Source of the DNA: CAYLZN01 sp964387935
GTDB lineage: Bacteria; Acidobacteriota; Vicinamibacteria; Vicinamibacterales; JAFNAJ01
NCBI GenBank assembly: GCA_964387935.1
Contig: CAYLZN010000267.1
Coordinates: 1-8,132 of the forward strand
Direction: 5' to 3'
DNA: 8,132 bases
The number at the start of each line of letters is the position of its first letter. Position 1 is the stretch's first letter. The notes under the pieces are model-generated. The model did no database searches. It was not told where the DNA came from and saw nothing but the letters and a program-made list of their open reading frames with translations. The position numbers and the translations under genes are program-made. Shown here in pieces: positions 1-5,480 of the stretch.

Positions 1-728
1 AACCGGCCCTCGAGGGCCAGCGGCGAGCCGGCCTCCCGCAGCCGCGCCGCGTTGCCGGGTGACACCCAGTCGGCGGACAGCGTGTCGGGCAGCGGCTCGA
101 TCGGGAGGGGAATGCTGCAGGAGCCGCAGTGACGATCGCGCTGGTACTGGAAGGCGGCGAAATCCTGCCGCCACCACCCCTTCTCGAGTGCGATCCCACC
201 GGGCCCGTCGAAGAGCCCGTCGAGCGTCGCGGCCACTTCACAGAAGAACGCTCCTCGGTCCGAGATGAGCGGCGACCAGTGCCGTGGCAGCCAGCAGCGC
301 TCGATCAGGCGCTGACGCGTCAGCGGGTCCGGCACCACCTCGTCGCTGGCGATCAGCAGGGGCTGGTGGAAGCCAGGACCCCGGTGATCGTTGTAGGCCA
401 CGATCGAGAAGGTATCGTCGATGAGTGCCCGGTAGCGCTCGAATCGCGGCCCTCCGCACGTCCAGAGGGCCAGCTGTCTCCGTGGGAAGTACCGCGCGAA
501 CAACGCGCAGACCGCGGCGAACTCCGGGTGCAGCGTCGGTTCTCCCCCAAAGCACCCGACGCCCTTCTTCCATCCCTGCAGCGACTGCAGAGCCCGCTCG
601 ATGCGTTCGAGCGACATGAACGAGGGCCGGCGCACGTGGGGCACGCCCGCCGTGCAGTGGGCGCACCGCAGCCGACACGCGTTGGTCACCTCGATCAGGA
701 TCGACCAGGCGTGCGCCACCGGCCGCAT
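1..728 (-). CDS. Radical SAM protein with auxiliary cysteines, C-terminus cut by window edge
   Basis: Translation from the ATG at 728 reads without a stop to the left edge (242 codons seen). Residues 18-25 (CRLRCAHC) form the CX3CX2C motif that binds the radical SAM 4Fe-4S cluster. GGEP at 61-64 is the usual SAM-binding strand. Four later cysteines (C145, C163 and the C201/C204 pair) are arranged as if to hold a second, SPASM/twitch-like cluster. An AGGGG ribosome site ends about 5 bases before the ATG and overlaps the end of the upstream sulfatase, whose stop lies only 8 bases away, so the two are very likely co-transcribed. The neighbourhood suggests a sulfatase-maturing enzyme. However, the QTNGT-like and SIDGP-like stretches I expect in anaerobic sulfatase maturases are replaced (LWTCGGP, NDHRGP), so that role is unproven. 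Family membership is secure; substrate is unknown. Confidence 0.88.
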   Translation of the reverse strand, partial: MRPVAHAWSILIEVTNACRLRCAHCTAGVPHVRRPSFMSLERIERALQSLQGWKKGVGCFGGEPTLHPEFAAVCALFARYFPRRQLALWTCGGPRFERYRALIDDTFSIVAYNDHRGPGFHQPLLIASDEVVPDPLTRQRLIERCWLPRHWSPLISDRGAFFCEVAATLDGLFDGPGGIALEKGWWRQDFAAFQYQRDRHCGSCSIPLPIEPLPDTLSADWVSPGNAARLREAGSPLALEGR

Positions 729-736
729 CGGCGCCC

Positions 737-2272
737 CTACTTCCCCCTGAGCCGGGCCACCGGCCCATCCACGCCGGGGGGCGGCTGCTCGTGCGCGAAC
801 TGGTCATCGTCGCCCAGTTCGCGTTTCAGGCGCACGAGTTCCTTCGTGAGCTGCGCCGTGATCGCCTCGTGCCCGGGCTGCCCGTACAGGTTGTGGAGCT
901 CCTGCGGATCGTGGACCAGGTCGAACAGCTCCCATTCGTCCGACTTCCAGTAGGCGATCAGCTTGTGCGTGCGCGTCCGCACGCCGTAGTGCGCGCGCGT
1001 GTCGTGGTCCCCGGGGTCGTGGTAGTAGCGGTAGTACATCGACGTCCGCCAGTCCGCGGGCGTGGCCCCCCGGAACACCGGCAGCAGGCTGCGCCCCTGC
1101 ATGTCCGCGGGGACGGGAAGGCCCGCCGCGTCGAGGAACGTCGGTGCGAAGTCCACGTTGAGCGCCATCGCATCGTTGCGGCCGCCCGGCGCGATGGCCG
1201 CCGGCCACCGTACCAGGAAGGGCATCCGCAGGCTCTCCTCGTACATGAACCGCTTGTCGTAGAGCCCGTGATCGCCGAGGAAGAACCCCTGGTCGCTCGT
1301 GTAGATCACGAGGGTGTTGCGTGCGAGTCCCGCCGTCTCGAGGAAGTCGAGCAGTCGTCCCATGCTGTCGTCGATCGACTGTACCGTGGCGAGGTAGTCC
1401 TGCAGGTAGCGCTGGTACTTCCAGCGGACCAGGGCCTCGCCCGTCAGCTCGACCTCGCGCCCGTCCCGGACGACGTTCACCGATTGCGTCCTGGTGGCCA
1501 GCCACGTGCGCCGGCTCGCCTCGTCCATGCCCTCCGGCGGCGTGAGCTTCAGATCGCGTCGCGTGAGGTCGTCGGCGACGCGTTGCTCGTTCTGGCGCAG
1601 GGCGCTGGCGCGCGTCGCGTAGTCGTCCCACAACGTGGCAGGCTCGGGGATCCATCGATCCGCGAACTGCGCCCGGTGTCGTTCGTCGGGCTGCCACGGG
1701 CGGTGCGGCGCCTTGTGATGGAGCATCAGGAAGAACGGCCGGTCGGCAGGCCGTGCCTTGATCGCGTCGATGGCCAGGTCCGTGACGACGTCGCTCACGT
1801 AGCGGCCGGTGTATTGCCGCTCGCCGTCGGCCGTGTAGAGGACGGGGTCGAAGTACGCGCCCTGGCCGGGCAGGATCTCCCAGCGATCGAATCCCTGCGG
1901 GTCGCTCCCGAGATGCCACTTGCCGATCATCACCGTGTGATAGCCGCCCGCCTGGAGCAGGCGCGCGACGGTCTGGCGCGAGCTGTCGAACCGGTTGAAT
2001 ACGGGGACGCCGTTGCGATGCGCGTATTGCCCCGTCAGGATCGCGGCCCGGCTCGGCGTGCAAATGGAGTTGGTGACGAACGTGTTCGTCATCACCAGGC
2101 CCTCTTGGGCCAGTCGATCGATGTTCGGCGTCGTGTTCACGCGCGATCCGTACGCGCCGATCGCGTGCGCCGCGTGATCGTCGGCCATGACGAAGACGAT
2201 GTTCGGGCGGTCTGCGGCGGCAGCGACCACCGGGAGGAAGGCGGCGAGCAGGGCGAGGCGAAGGTGCGTCAC
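737..2272 (-). CDS. Secreted sulfatase of the formylglycine (type I) family
   Basis: A 511-residue protein with a signal peptide (about residues 1-20, hydrophobic core ending in VAAAA), so probably periplasmic or exported. It should hydrolyse sulfate esters or N-sulfates of sulfated glycans. The N-terminal catalytic domain shows the metal-binding D31-D32, the CTPSR signature at 71-75 (C71 is the residue oxidised to formylglycine), GKWHLG at 116-121, HHKAPHRPW at 184-192 and the second metal pair D326-Q327 in TSDQGFFLGDHG. The C-terminus (about 410-495, YRYYHDPGDHD to WELFDLVHDPQELHNLY) matches the small domain (DUF4976 type) that follows such catalytic domains. The start is a GTG without a Shine-Dalgarno sequence; the signal peptide begins directly after it, which supports this start. 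Divergent from the ECF sigma gene; followed by the radical SAM gene. The exact substrate cannot be read from sequence. Confidence 0.95.
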   Translation of the reverse strand: MTHLRLALLAAFLPVVAAAADRPNIVFVMADDHAAHAIGAYGSRVNTTPNIDRLAQEGLVMTNTFVTNSICTPSRAAILTGQYAHRNGVPVFNRFDSSRQTVARLLQAGGYHTVMIGKWHLGSDPQGFDRWEILPGQGAYFDPVLYTADGERQYTGRYVSDVVTDLAIDAIKARPADRPFFLMLHHKAPHRPWQPDERHRAQFADRWIPEPATLWDDYATRASALRQNEQRVADDLTRRDLKLTPPEGMDEASRRTWLATRTQSVNVVRDGREVELTGEALVRWKYQRYLQDYLATVQSIDDSMGRLLDFLETAGLARNTLVIYTSDQGFFLGDHGLYDKRFMYEESLRMPFLVRWPAAIAPGGRNDAMALNVDFAPTFLDAAGLPVPADMQGRSLLPVFRGATPADWRTSMYYRYYHDPGDHDTRAHYGVRTRTHKLIAYWKSDEWELFDLVHDPQELHNLYGQPGHEAITAQLTKELVRLKRELGDDDQFAHEQPPPGVDGPVARLRGK

Positions 2273-2334
2273 GGTGGAGGAATTGTAATCTCGGTCATCG
2301 GTTCCCGGTGCTTGTCATCGGTCGGCTGGTGACC

Positions 2335-2360
2335 TGTAACCGGCGGGGCCTTCGGGCGTA
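2335..2360 (+). promoter_or_regulatory. Candidate ECF-type promoter for the sigma/anti-sigma operon
   Basis: TGTAACC at 2335-2341 and CGTA at 2357-2360 resemble the -35 (GGAAC/GTAAC) and -10 (CGTC/CGTA) elements of ECF sigma factor promoters, with exactly 16 bases between AAC and CGTA. Transcription would begin near 2367, just before the ATG at 2376. ECF factors commonly activate their own promoter, so the location fits. This is a motif match by eye only. Confidence 0.35.
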
Positions 2361-2375
2361 TTGTCTGTGAGAAGC

Positions 2376-2855
2376 ATGGAGCCCACGGCGTTTCAGGAGC
2401 TGTACGAAGCCCACGCGGCGAAGGTCCATGGGCTGGCCCGTTACCTGACTGGTGACGAGGCCGCGGCGGCCGACATCACGGCGGAGACATTCCTGCGGGC
2501 CTGGGCCGGACGTGACCGCATTCGCGCGCCGACGGCCCGTGCCTGGCTGCTGGCGATTGCGAGAAACCTCGCACGCGACGAGCGTCGCCGCACTCGCCGC
2601 TGGCCTGGCGGTGAGGTGCCCGACATGCCCGTGGCCCCTCGTGCGGAGGCCGCGATCGAGCTCGAGCGTGTGCTCGAGGTCATGAACGACCTGCCACTCA
2701 CGTATCGCGAGCCGCTGGCCATGGTGGCCATCGGGCTCGACCACGACGAGATCGCCGCGTTGCTCGGGCTCAGTCGTGGAGCCGTCAAGGTGCGCGTCTT
2801 TCGCGCGCGTCAACAACTGGCCGCACGGCTTGCGGCCGTGAGGAATGACTCATGA
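2376..2855 (+). CDS. ECF-family RNA polymerase sigma factor
   Basis: A 159-residue protein beginning MEPTAFQELYEAHAAKVHGL. It would direct RNA polymerase to a small regulon. The sigma-2 region covers about 5-75 (ADITAETFLRAW, then RAWLLAIARNLARDERRR), and the sigma-4 helix-turn-helix covers about 103-152 (LPLTYREPLAMVAIGLDHDEIAALLGLSRGAVKVRVFRAR, given here in two continuous parts: LPLTYREPLAMVAIG and LDHDEIAALLGLSRGAVK). Length is normal for the family, with no C-terminal extension. An upstream TTG at 2361 is in frame and would add five residues; I prefer ATG 2376 because family members usually begin within a few residues of this point. Neither start has a good ribosome site. The TGA stop overlaps the ATG of the anti-sigma gene (ATGA), so the two are translationally coupled. 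Its likely targets include its own promoter and possibly the divergent sulfatase. Confidence 0.93.
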   Translation: MEPTAFQELYEAHAAKVHGLARYLTGDEAAAADITAETFLRAWAGRDRIRAPTARAWLLAIARNLARDERRRTRRWPGGEVPDMPVAPRAEAAIELERVLEVMNDLPLTYREPLAMVAIGLDHDEIAALLGLSRGAVKVRVFRARQQLAARLAAVRNDS

Positions 2856-3268
2856 CCGTGCCCCGTCTGACCGACGCCGTCTGGAACGATCTCGCCACGC
2901 TCTACGCCGCAGGGGAGGCATCGGCCGAGACCCGTGCACTGGTCGAGGCGCATGCGCGCGAGGATCGCGCATTCGCGGCGCACTTGCGCACGGCCGGCGC
3001 GGCACCGCCGCTGCCCGAGCCGCCAGCCCCGGATGCCTCGCTCGAAACCGTACGTCGCGTGCGCGAGTTCCTGCGGCTGCGCACGCTCTTCTTCGCGGGA
3101 GCCGTGTTGTTCACGCTGCTCCCGCTCACGTTCGTGTTCCGCAACGGACAGGTGACGTTCCTGCTGCTGCACGAGCCGGCCCTGCGCAACTCGTTCTGGT
3201 CGATTGCCGTGGCCTCCTGGATAGCATGGTGGCTGATGAACCGAAAGGTGACGCAGGCGGGGCTGTAG
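2852..3268 (+). CDS. Putative membrane anti-sigma factor, two TM helices, no zinc-finger cysteines
   Basis: A 138-residue protein whose ATG overlaps the sigma stop codon by 4 bases, the usual layout of an ECF factor and its anti-sigma partner. Residues about 8-50 (WNDLATLYAAGEASAETRAL onward) look like the helical N-terminal anti-sigma domain that would grip the sigma factor in the cytoplasm, but the HX3CX2C zinc motif of classic ZAS proteins is absent; the protein contains no cysteine at all. A proline-rich linker (51-60) leads to a helix and two hydrophobic segments (about 78-96 and 114-129), so the C-terminus probably returns to the cytoplasm with only a short periplasmic loop. The absence of a sizeable periplasmic sensor domain suggests sensing within the membrane or through another protein. 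Function is inferred mainly from position and topology. Confidence 0.72.
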   Translation: MTVPRLTDAVWNDLATLYAAGEASAETRALVEAHAREDRAFAAHLRTAGAAPPLPEPPAPDASLETVRRVREFLRLRTLFFAGAVLFTLLPLTFVFRNGQVTFLLLHEPALRNSFWSIAVASWIAWWLMNRKVTQAGL

Positions 3269-3273
3269 GAGAT

Positions 3274-3308
3274 CAGTTTTCAGTTTTCAGTTTCCAGTTT
3301 CCAGTTTC
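3274..3308. repeat. Heptamer array 1: five CAGTTTY units
   Basis: Five perfectly contiguous 7-bp units starting six bases after the anti-sigma stop: CAGTTTT twice, then CAGTTTC three times. The array is AT-rich compared with its very GC-rich surroundings. It is the first of three different period-7 arrays in the same spacer. Confidence 0.93.
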
Positions 3309-3343
3309 GGGCGCCGGAACCAGGCGGCGCGCGGCGGCCTCGC

Positions 3344-3362
3344 TGTGACCTCCCCTGTCACA
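3344..3362. repeat. Short inverted repeat TGTGAC-N7-GTCACA
   Basis: Six-base perfect arms around a 7-base pyrimidine-rich centre, between heptamer arrays 1 and 2. It could be a small hairpin or protein site. The TGTGA/TCACA halves recall CRP sites, but the spacing (9 rather than 6) does not fit. No run of T follows, so it is not an obvious terminator. Confidence 0.35.
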
Positions 3363-3399
3363 CCATGCGCGGATGCTGGACTTGGCGCACGGGTGAAGG

Positions 3400-3437
3400 G
3401 CGTACGGCGTACGACGTACGGCGTACGGCGGCGTACG
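3400..3437. repeat. Heptamer array 2: GCGTACG units
   Basis: Units at 3400-3406, 3407-3413, 3414-3420 (ACGTACG variant), 3421-3427 and, after a 3-base partial unit GCG, 3431-3437. Every unit contains the self-complementary hexamer CGTACG, so each is its own inverted repeat, and the array could fold on either strand. Confidence 0.92.
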
Positions 3438-3475
3438 GCCAGGGGCGGGGGGCGATGGAGCACCAAGACCTCTGG

Positions 3476-3525
3476 GCACGAGGCACCACCGCACTGGGCA
3501 CTTGGCACTGGGCACTCAGCACCAT
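3476..3525. repeat. Heptamer array 3: GCACTGG units, degenerate at both ends
   Basis: Core units at 3491-3497 (GCACTGG), 3498-3504 (GCACTTG), 3505-3511 (GCACTGG) and 3512-3518 (GCACTCA), followed by GCACCAT at 3519-3525. Two more degenerate units, GCACGAG and GCACCAC, lie at 3476-3489, one base out of phase. The array ends six bases before the exonuclease ATG, so it occupies the 5' leader of that gene where a ribosome site would be expected. Confidence 0.88.
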
Positions 3526-3531
3526 TCGATC

Positions 3532-4386
3532 ATGATCCGCCACCTTCCTTCAGAACTCTGGGCCTTCGACGCGGAGTGGATCCCCGACGTCTCGTCCGGC
3601 CGCCGCGTCTACGACCTCCCCGCCGAGGCCGACGACCGCGAGGTGCTCGACGAGATGTGGGAACGCGGCGGCGCGTGCGATGACAACCCGCGGCCGTTCC
3701 TGAAAACCGTGCTCTGCCGCGTCGTCTCCATCGCGGCGGTCATTCGGAAGCAGGCGCCGGACGGCTCCGTCTCGCTCCTGCTCCACGCGCTGCCTCAGCC
3801 GGGTGACGAACACCTGGGCGAAGCAGACCTCATCGGGCGTTTCCTCGAGGCCGTCGGCCGTGCGAAGCCGCAACTGGTGGGATTCAACTCCCGGTCCGCG
3901 GACCTCGTCATCCTCGTGCAGCGCGCGCTCGCGCATCGGTTGACGCTGCCCGAGTTCTGCCGGCGTCCGCCGAAGCCGTGGGAAGGCATGGACTACTTCG
4001 CGCGCGGGAGCGACGCGCACCTCGACCTCAAGGAGGAGTTCGGCGGCTGGGGCAAGGCCACGCCGAGCCTGCACGAGCTGGCCACGGTCTGCCGGATCCC
4101 GGGCAAGATCGGCCTCGATGCACACTCGGTCGTCGATCTCTGGCTCGCCGGCGACGTCCGCCGCATTGTCCAGTACAACGAGTGCGACGCGCTCTCGACC
4201 TACCTGCTGTGGCTGCGCGCAGCGCTGCTGACGGGCCACCTGAGCCCGGAGCAGCACGCGCGCGAGGAGCGACAGCTGGAGGAACTCCTGGCGGCGCGAG
4301 CGACGCTCCCGGGGCATGAGCACCTGCGCGCGTACCTCGACGCGTGGCTCGAGCTGAACCGCGGTGACGACGCACCGGACTCCTGA
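3532..4386 (+). CDS. Predicted 3'-5' exonuclease related to the PolB proofreading domain
   Basis: A 284-residue DnaQ-fold nuclease resembling the stand-alone PolB-exonuclease-like family (Pfam DNA_pol_B_exo2 type), expected to remove 3' nucleotides with two metal ions. Motif I is FDAEWIPD with D13 and E15. Motif II is GFNSRSADLVIL with D124. Motif III is QYNECDALSTYLLWLR with Y215 and D219 in YX3D spacing. The stretch HLDLKEEFGGWGKATPSL then IPGKIGLDAHSVVDLWLAGD, before motif III, is characteristic of this family. All catalytic acidic residues are present, so the enzyme is probably active. A TTG at 3502 would add ten residues encoded within heptamer array 3; I prefer ATG 3532, which places motif I at the usual distance from the N-terminus. 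No Shine-Dalgarno is visible. It seems to be a single-gene unit. Confidence 0.88.
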   Translation: MIRHLPSELWAFDAEWIPDVSSGRRVYDLPAEADDREVLDEMWERGGACDDNPRPFLKTVLCRVVSIAAVIRKQAPDGSVSLLLHALPQPGDEHLGEADLIGRFLEAVGRAKPQLVGFNSRSADLVILVQRALAHRLTLPEFCRRPPKPWEGMDYFARGSDAHLDLKEEFGGWGKATPSLHELATVCRIPGKIGLDAHSVVDLWLAGDVRRIVQYNECDALSTYLLWLRAALLTGHLSPEQHAREERQLEELLAARATLPGHEHLRAYLDAWLELNRGDDAPDS

Positions 4387-4437
4387 GCCGGCGCAGGTCG
4401 CATGACGCTCCGGTGAGCGCCTAACTAATGTCGCCCT

Positions 4438-4468
4438 GATATCGGACCTTCAACCGAATCTCGATATC
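4438..4468. promoter_or_regulatory. Inverted repeat GATATCG-N17-CGATATC upstream of the sigma-54 site
   Basis: Perfect 7-base arms at 4438-4444 and 4462-4468. The centre is about 70 bases before the predicted transcription start of the PEP-CTERM gene, a reasonable place for an enhancer-binding activator of a sigma-54 promoter. A second, wider pair (ATGTCGCC at 4428-4435 and GGCGACAT at 4499-4506) encloses it. Role inferred from position only. Confidence 0.4.
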
Positions 4469-4497
4469 TTGGAACCCGGTAAAGACCAAAGTGTGCT

Positions 4498-4513
4498 TGG
4501 CGACATTCTTGCT
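4498..4513 (+). promoter_or_regulatory. Sigma-54 (RpoN) promoter candidate for the PEP-CTERM gene
   Basis: TGGCGACATTCTTGCT places the invariant GG (4499-4500) and GC (4511-4512) exactly 10 bases apart, as in the -24/-12 consensus TGGCAC-N5-TTGCW; only the AC of TGGCAC differs. The predicted start is near 4524, giving a leader of about 52 bases. PEP-CTERM genes in other bacteria are known to be controlled by RpoN with the PrsK/PrsR system, which independently supports this call. Confidence 0.6.
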
Positions 4514-4526
4514 GAACCGTGATGGA

Positions 4527-4544
4527 GGGCTCACGCGTGAGCCC
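4527..4544. promoter_or_regulatory. Perfect 18-bp palindrome in the PEP-CTERM leader
   Basis: GGGCTCACGCGTGAGCCC is fully self-complementary and begins about 3 bases after the predicted transcription start. It could be a repressor site or a hairpin at the 5' end of the mRNA. Confidence 0.55.
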
Positions 4545-4557
4545 GTGGTCCTTGCTT

Positions 4558-4573
4558 GAGACCGGGAGGTCTC
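4558..4573 (+). promoter_or_regulatory. Hairpin enclosing the ribosome binding site of the PEP-CTERM gene
   Basis: GAGACC-GGGA-GGTCTC has six-base perfect arms and a four-base loop. The Shine-Dalgarno GGGAGG (4564-4569), six bases before the ATG at 4576, lies in the loop and the first two bases of the descending arm. Folding would partly hide it, suggesting translational control. Confidence 0.5.
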
Positions 4574-4575
4574 AT

Positions 4576-5250
4576 ATGAAGCTCGGAAGAGTATTCGTGG
4601 CAGCCGTGGCTCTCGGTCTGCTCAGCACACCCGCTCTTGCTTCCCCAGTCCTGATCGATGACTTCGAGCTTCCCGAGATACTTGGAGCGGGCACCGGCGT
4701 CGCGCCAGGCTACGAGTACAGGTCGAACGGTGATTCCGGTTGGGGATGGACTGGCGGCGGTGGCAACGTCGTCCACTATGAGGTCCCGCTGTATCAGGCA
4801 GGTGGCACCTTGCAGACTGTGCAGGGCGGTGACCAGGCCGTGCAGCTCGAGGTCACTGGCACCTTCATTCAGCGCTCCATCACCACCGTGGCGGGGCAAC
4901 AGTACAACCTCCTGTTCTACTTGGCCTCATTCGTTGAGCCCGGACAGGTGACGGCGACCAGCAGGCTTGGCGTGGGCATCGATGGTTCGCCGCTTTCCTT
5001 GTTCAACGGGACGGCAGCGTGGACACTGCATTCGCTGCCTTTTATCGCAACCGGAGCTTCGACGCTGATCCGCTTCGAGAACCTTGACCTGGTTCCCAAT
5101 CCGCCTTGGACGTATCCCCACCTCGACACGATTTCTTATGAGGCAGTCCCCGAGCCGTCTCATGCAGTCCCCGAACCGGCTTCGCTCGGTCTGCTTGGAA
5201 TCGGTCTCGTCGCACTCGCGTCACGTCGTCGTACCGCCCTTCGCCGCTGA
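4576..5250 (+). CDS. PEP-CTERM sorted exoprotein with DUF642-like beta-sandwich domain
   Basis: A 224-residue secreted protein. Residues 1-22 are a signal peptide (hydrophobic VFVAAVALGLLSTPALA, cleavage probably before S23). The mature part (VLIDDFELPE, then DSGWGWTGGGGNVVHYE, GGDQAVQLEVTGTFIQRSI, AGQQYNLLFYLASF) resembles the DUF642/carbohydrate-binding-like sandwiches common in surface proteins. The C-terminus (198-224) is a full PEP-CTERM signal: VPEPAS, a hydrophobic stretch LGLLGIGLVALA and the basic tail SRRRTALRR. Exosortase should recognise this and release the protein to the outer surface or matrix; no exosortase gene is in the window. A start at 4519 is also open, but ATG 4576 has the ribosome site and puts the signal peptide at the N-terminus. 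The VPEP motif is duplicated (191-197 and 198-204). Base composition is less GC-rich than that of the neighbouring genes. Confidence 0.88.
   Translation: MKLGRVFVAAVALGLLSTPALASPVLIDDFELPEILGAGTGVAPGYEYRSNGDSGWGWTGGGGNVVHYEVPLYQAGGTLQTVQGGDQAVQLEVTGTFIQRSITTVAGQQYNLLFYLASFVEPGQVTATSRLGVGIDGSPLSLFNGTAAWTLHSLPFIATGASTLIRFENLDLVPNPPWTYPHLDTISYEAVPEPSHAVPEPASLGLLGIGLVALASRRRTALRR
5143..5184 (+). repeat. 21-bp tandem duplication encoding a second VPEP motif
   Basis: Two adjacent 21-base units (5143-5163 and 5164-5184) both begin GCAGTCCCCGA and encode AVPEPSH and AVPEPAS. They differ at a few bases, so the duplication is not brand new. The second copy is the one directly before the hydrophobic segment and so the likely functional one. 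Confidence 0.7.
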
Positions 5251-5282
5251 GAACCGAGCAGCCGGTCTCGCGCCTGTGCGCG
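5249..5282 (+). terminator. Possible weak terminator hairpins after the PEP-CTERM gene
   Basis: Directly at the stop codon, GAGA-a-CCG (5249-5256) can pair with CGGTCTC (5263-5269), and CGCGC-CTGT-GCGCG (5269-5282) forms a second stem. No clear T-run follows, only TCGTTCTCC, so intrinsic termination is doubtful. The rest of the spacer up to about 5425 shows nothing recognisable. Confidence 0.22.
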
Positions 5283-5426
5283 TCGTTCTCCGCATGAGAG
5301 GTAGACCTCCACGAGGGGTTCTGGTCCGTGTCGGCGTCATCACAGCAGAAGACGCGCTCGCGTTCGTCGCCGGGTCCAGGTTCAGCGGGAGTATGCGGCG
5401 ATCCGACGCTGCACCGACGCTGCCGG

Positions 5427-5456
5427 TTGACTGGAACACTCAGCCTGGCCCATAGT
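5427..5456 (+). promoter_or_regulatory. Sigma-70-like promoter candidate for the lipoprotein gene
   Basis: TTGACT at 5427-5432 (five of six -35 bases) and CATAGT at 5451-5456 (four of six -10 bases), 18 bases apart. Transcription would start near 5463, giving a short leader that carries the AAGGAG ribosome site at 5468-5473. Confidence 0.4.
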
Positions 5457-5480
5457 CGTCGCACACCAAGGAGCGCCCCC

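Noticed and set aside
1..728. Firm naming of the radical SAM protein as an anaerobic sulfatase maturase
   Set aside because: Adjacency is suggestive, but the expected conserved stretches are replaced and the C-terminus is not visible.
129..953. 274-codon plus-strand open frame at the left end
   Set aside because: It crosses from opposite the radical SAM gene to opposite the sulfatase and has no recognisable domain.
791..2332. 513-codon open frame on the plus strand opposite the sulfatase
   Set aside because: It is an antisense frame kept open by high-GC codon bias; its translation is Arg/Val-rich without family features, while the minus strand encodes an unmistakable sulfatase.
3344..3362. 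CRP/FNR-like site from TGTGA and TCACA
   Set aside because: The halves are separated by 9 bases instead of 6, and the site lies between repeat arrays far from a start codon.
3274..3525. CRISPR array
   Set aside because: Repeats are 7 bp and contiguous with no spacers, and no cas gene is present.
3502..3531. Upstream TTG start for the exonuclease
   Set aside because: The ten added residues are encoded inside the heptamer array and do not belong to the family's N-terminus.
5328..5480. Longer start for the lipoprotein frame
   Set aside because: It would bury the signal peptide and lipobox; ATG 5481 has a strong AAGGAG site.
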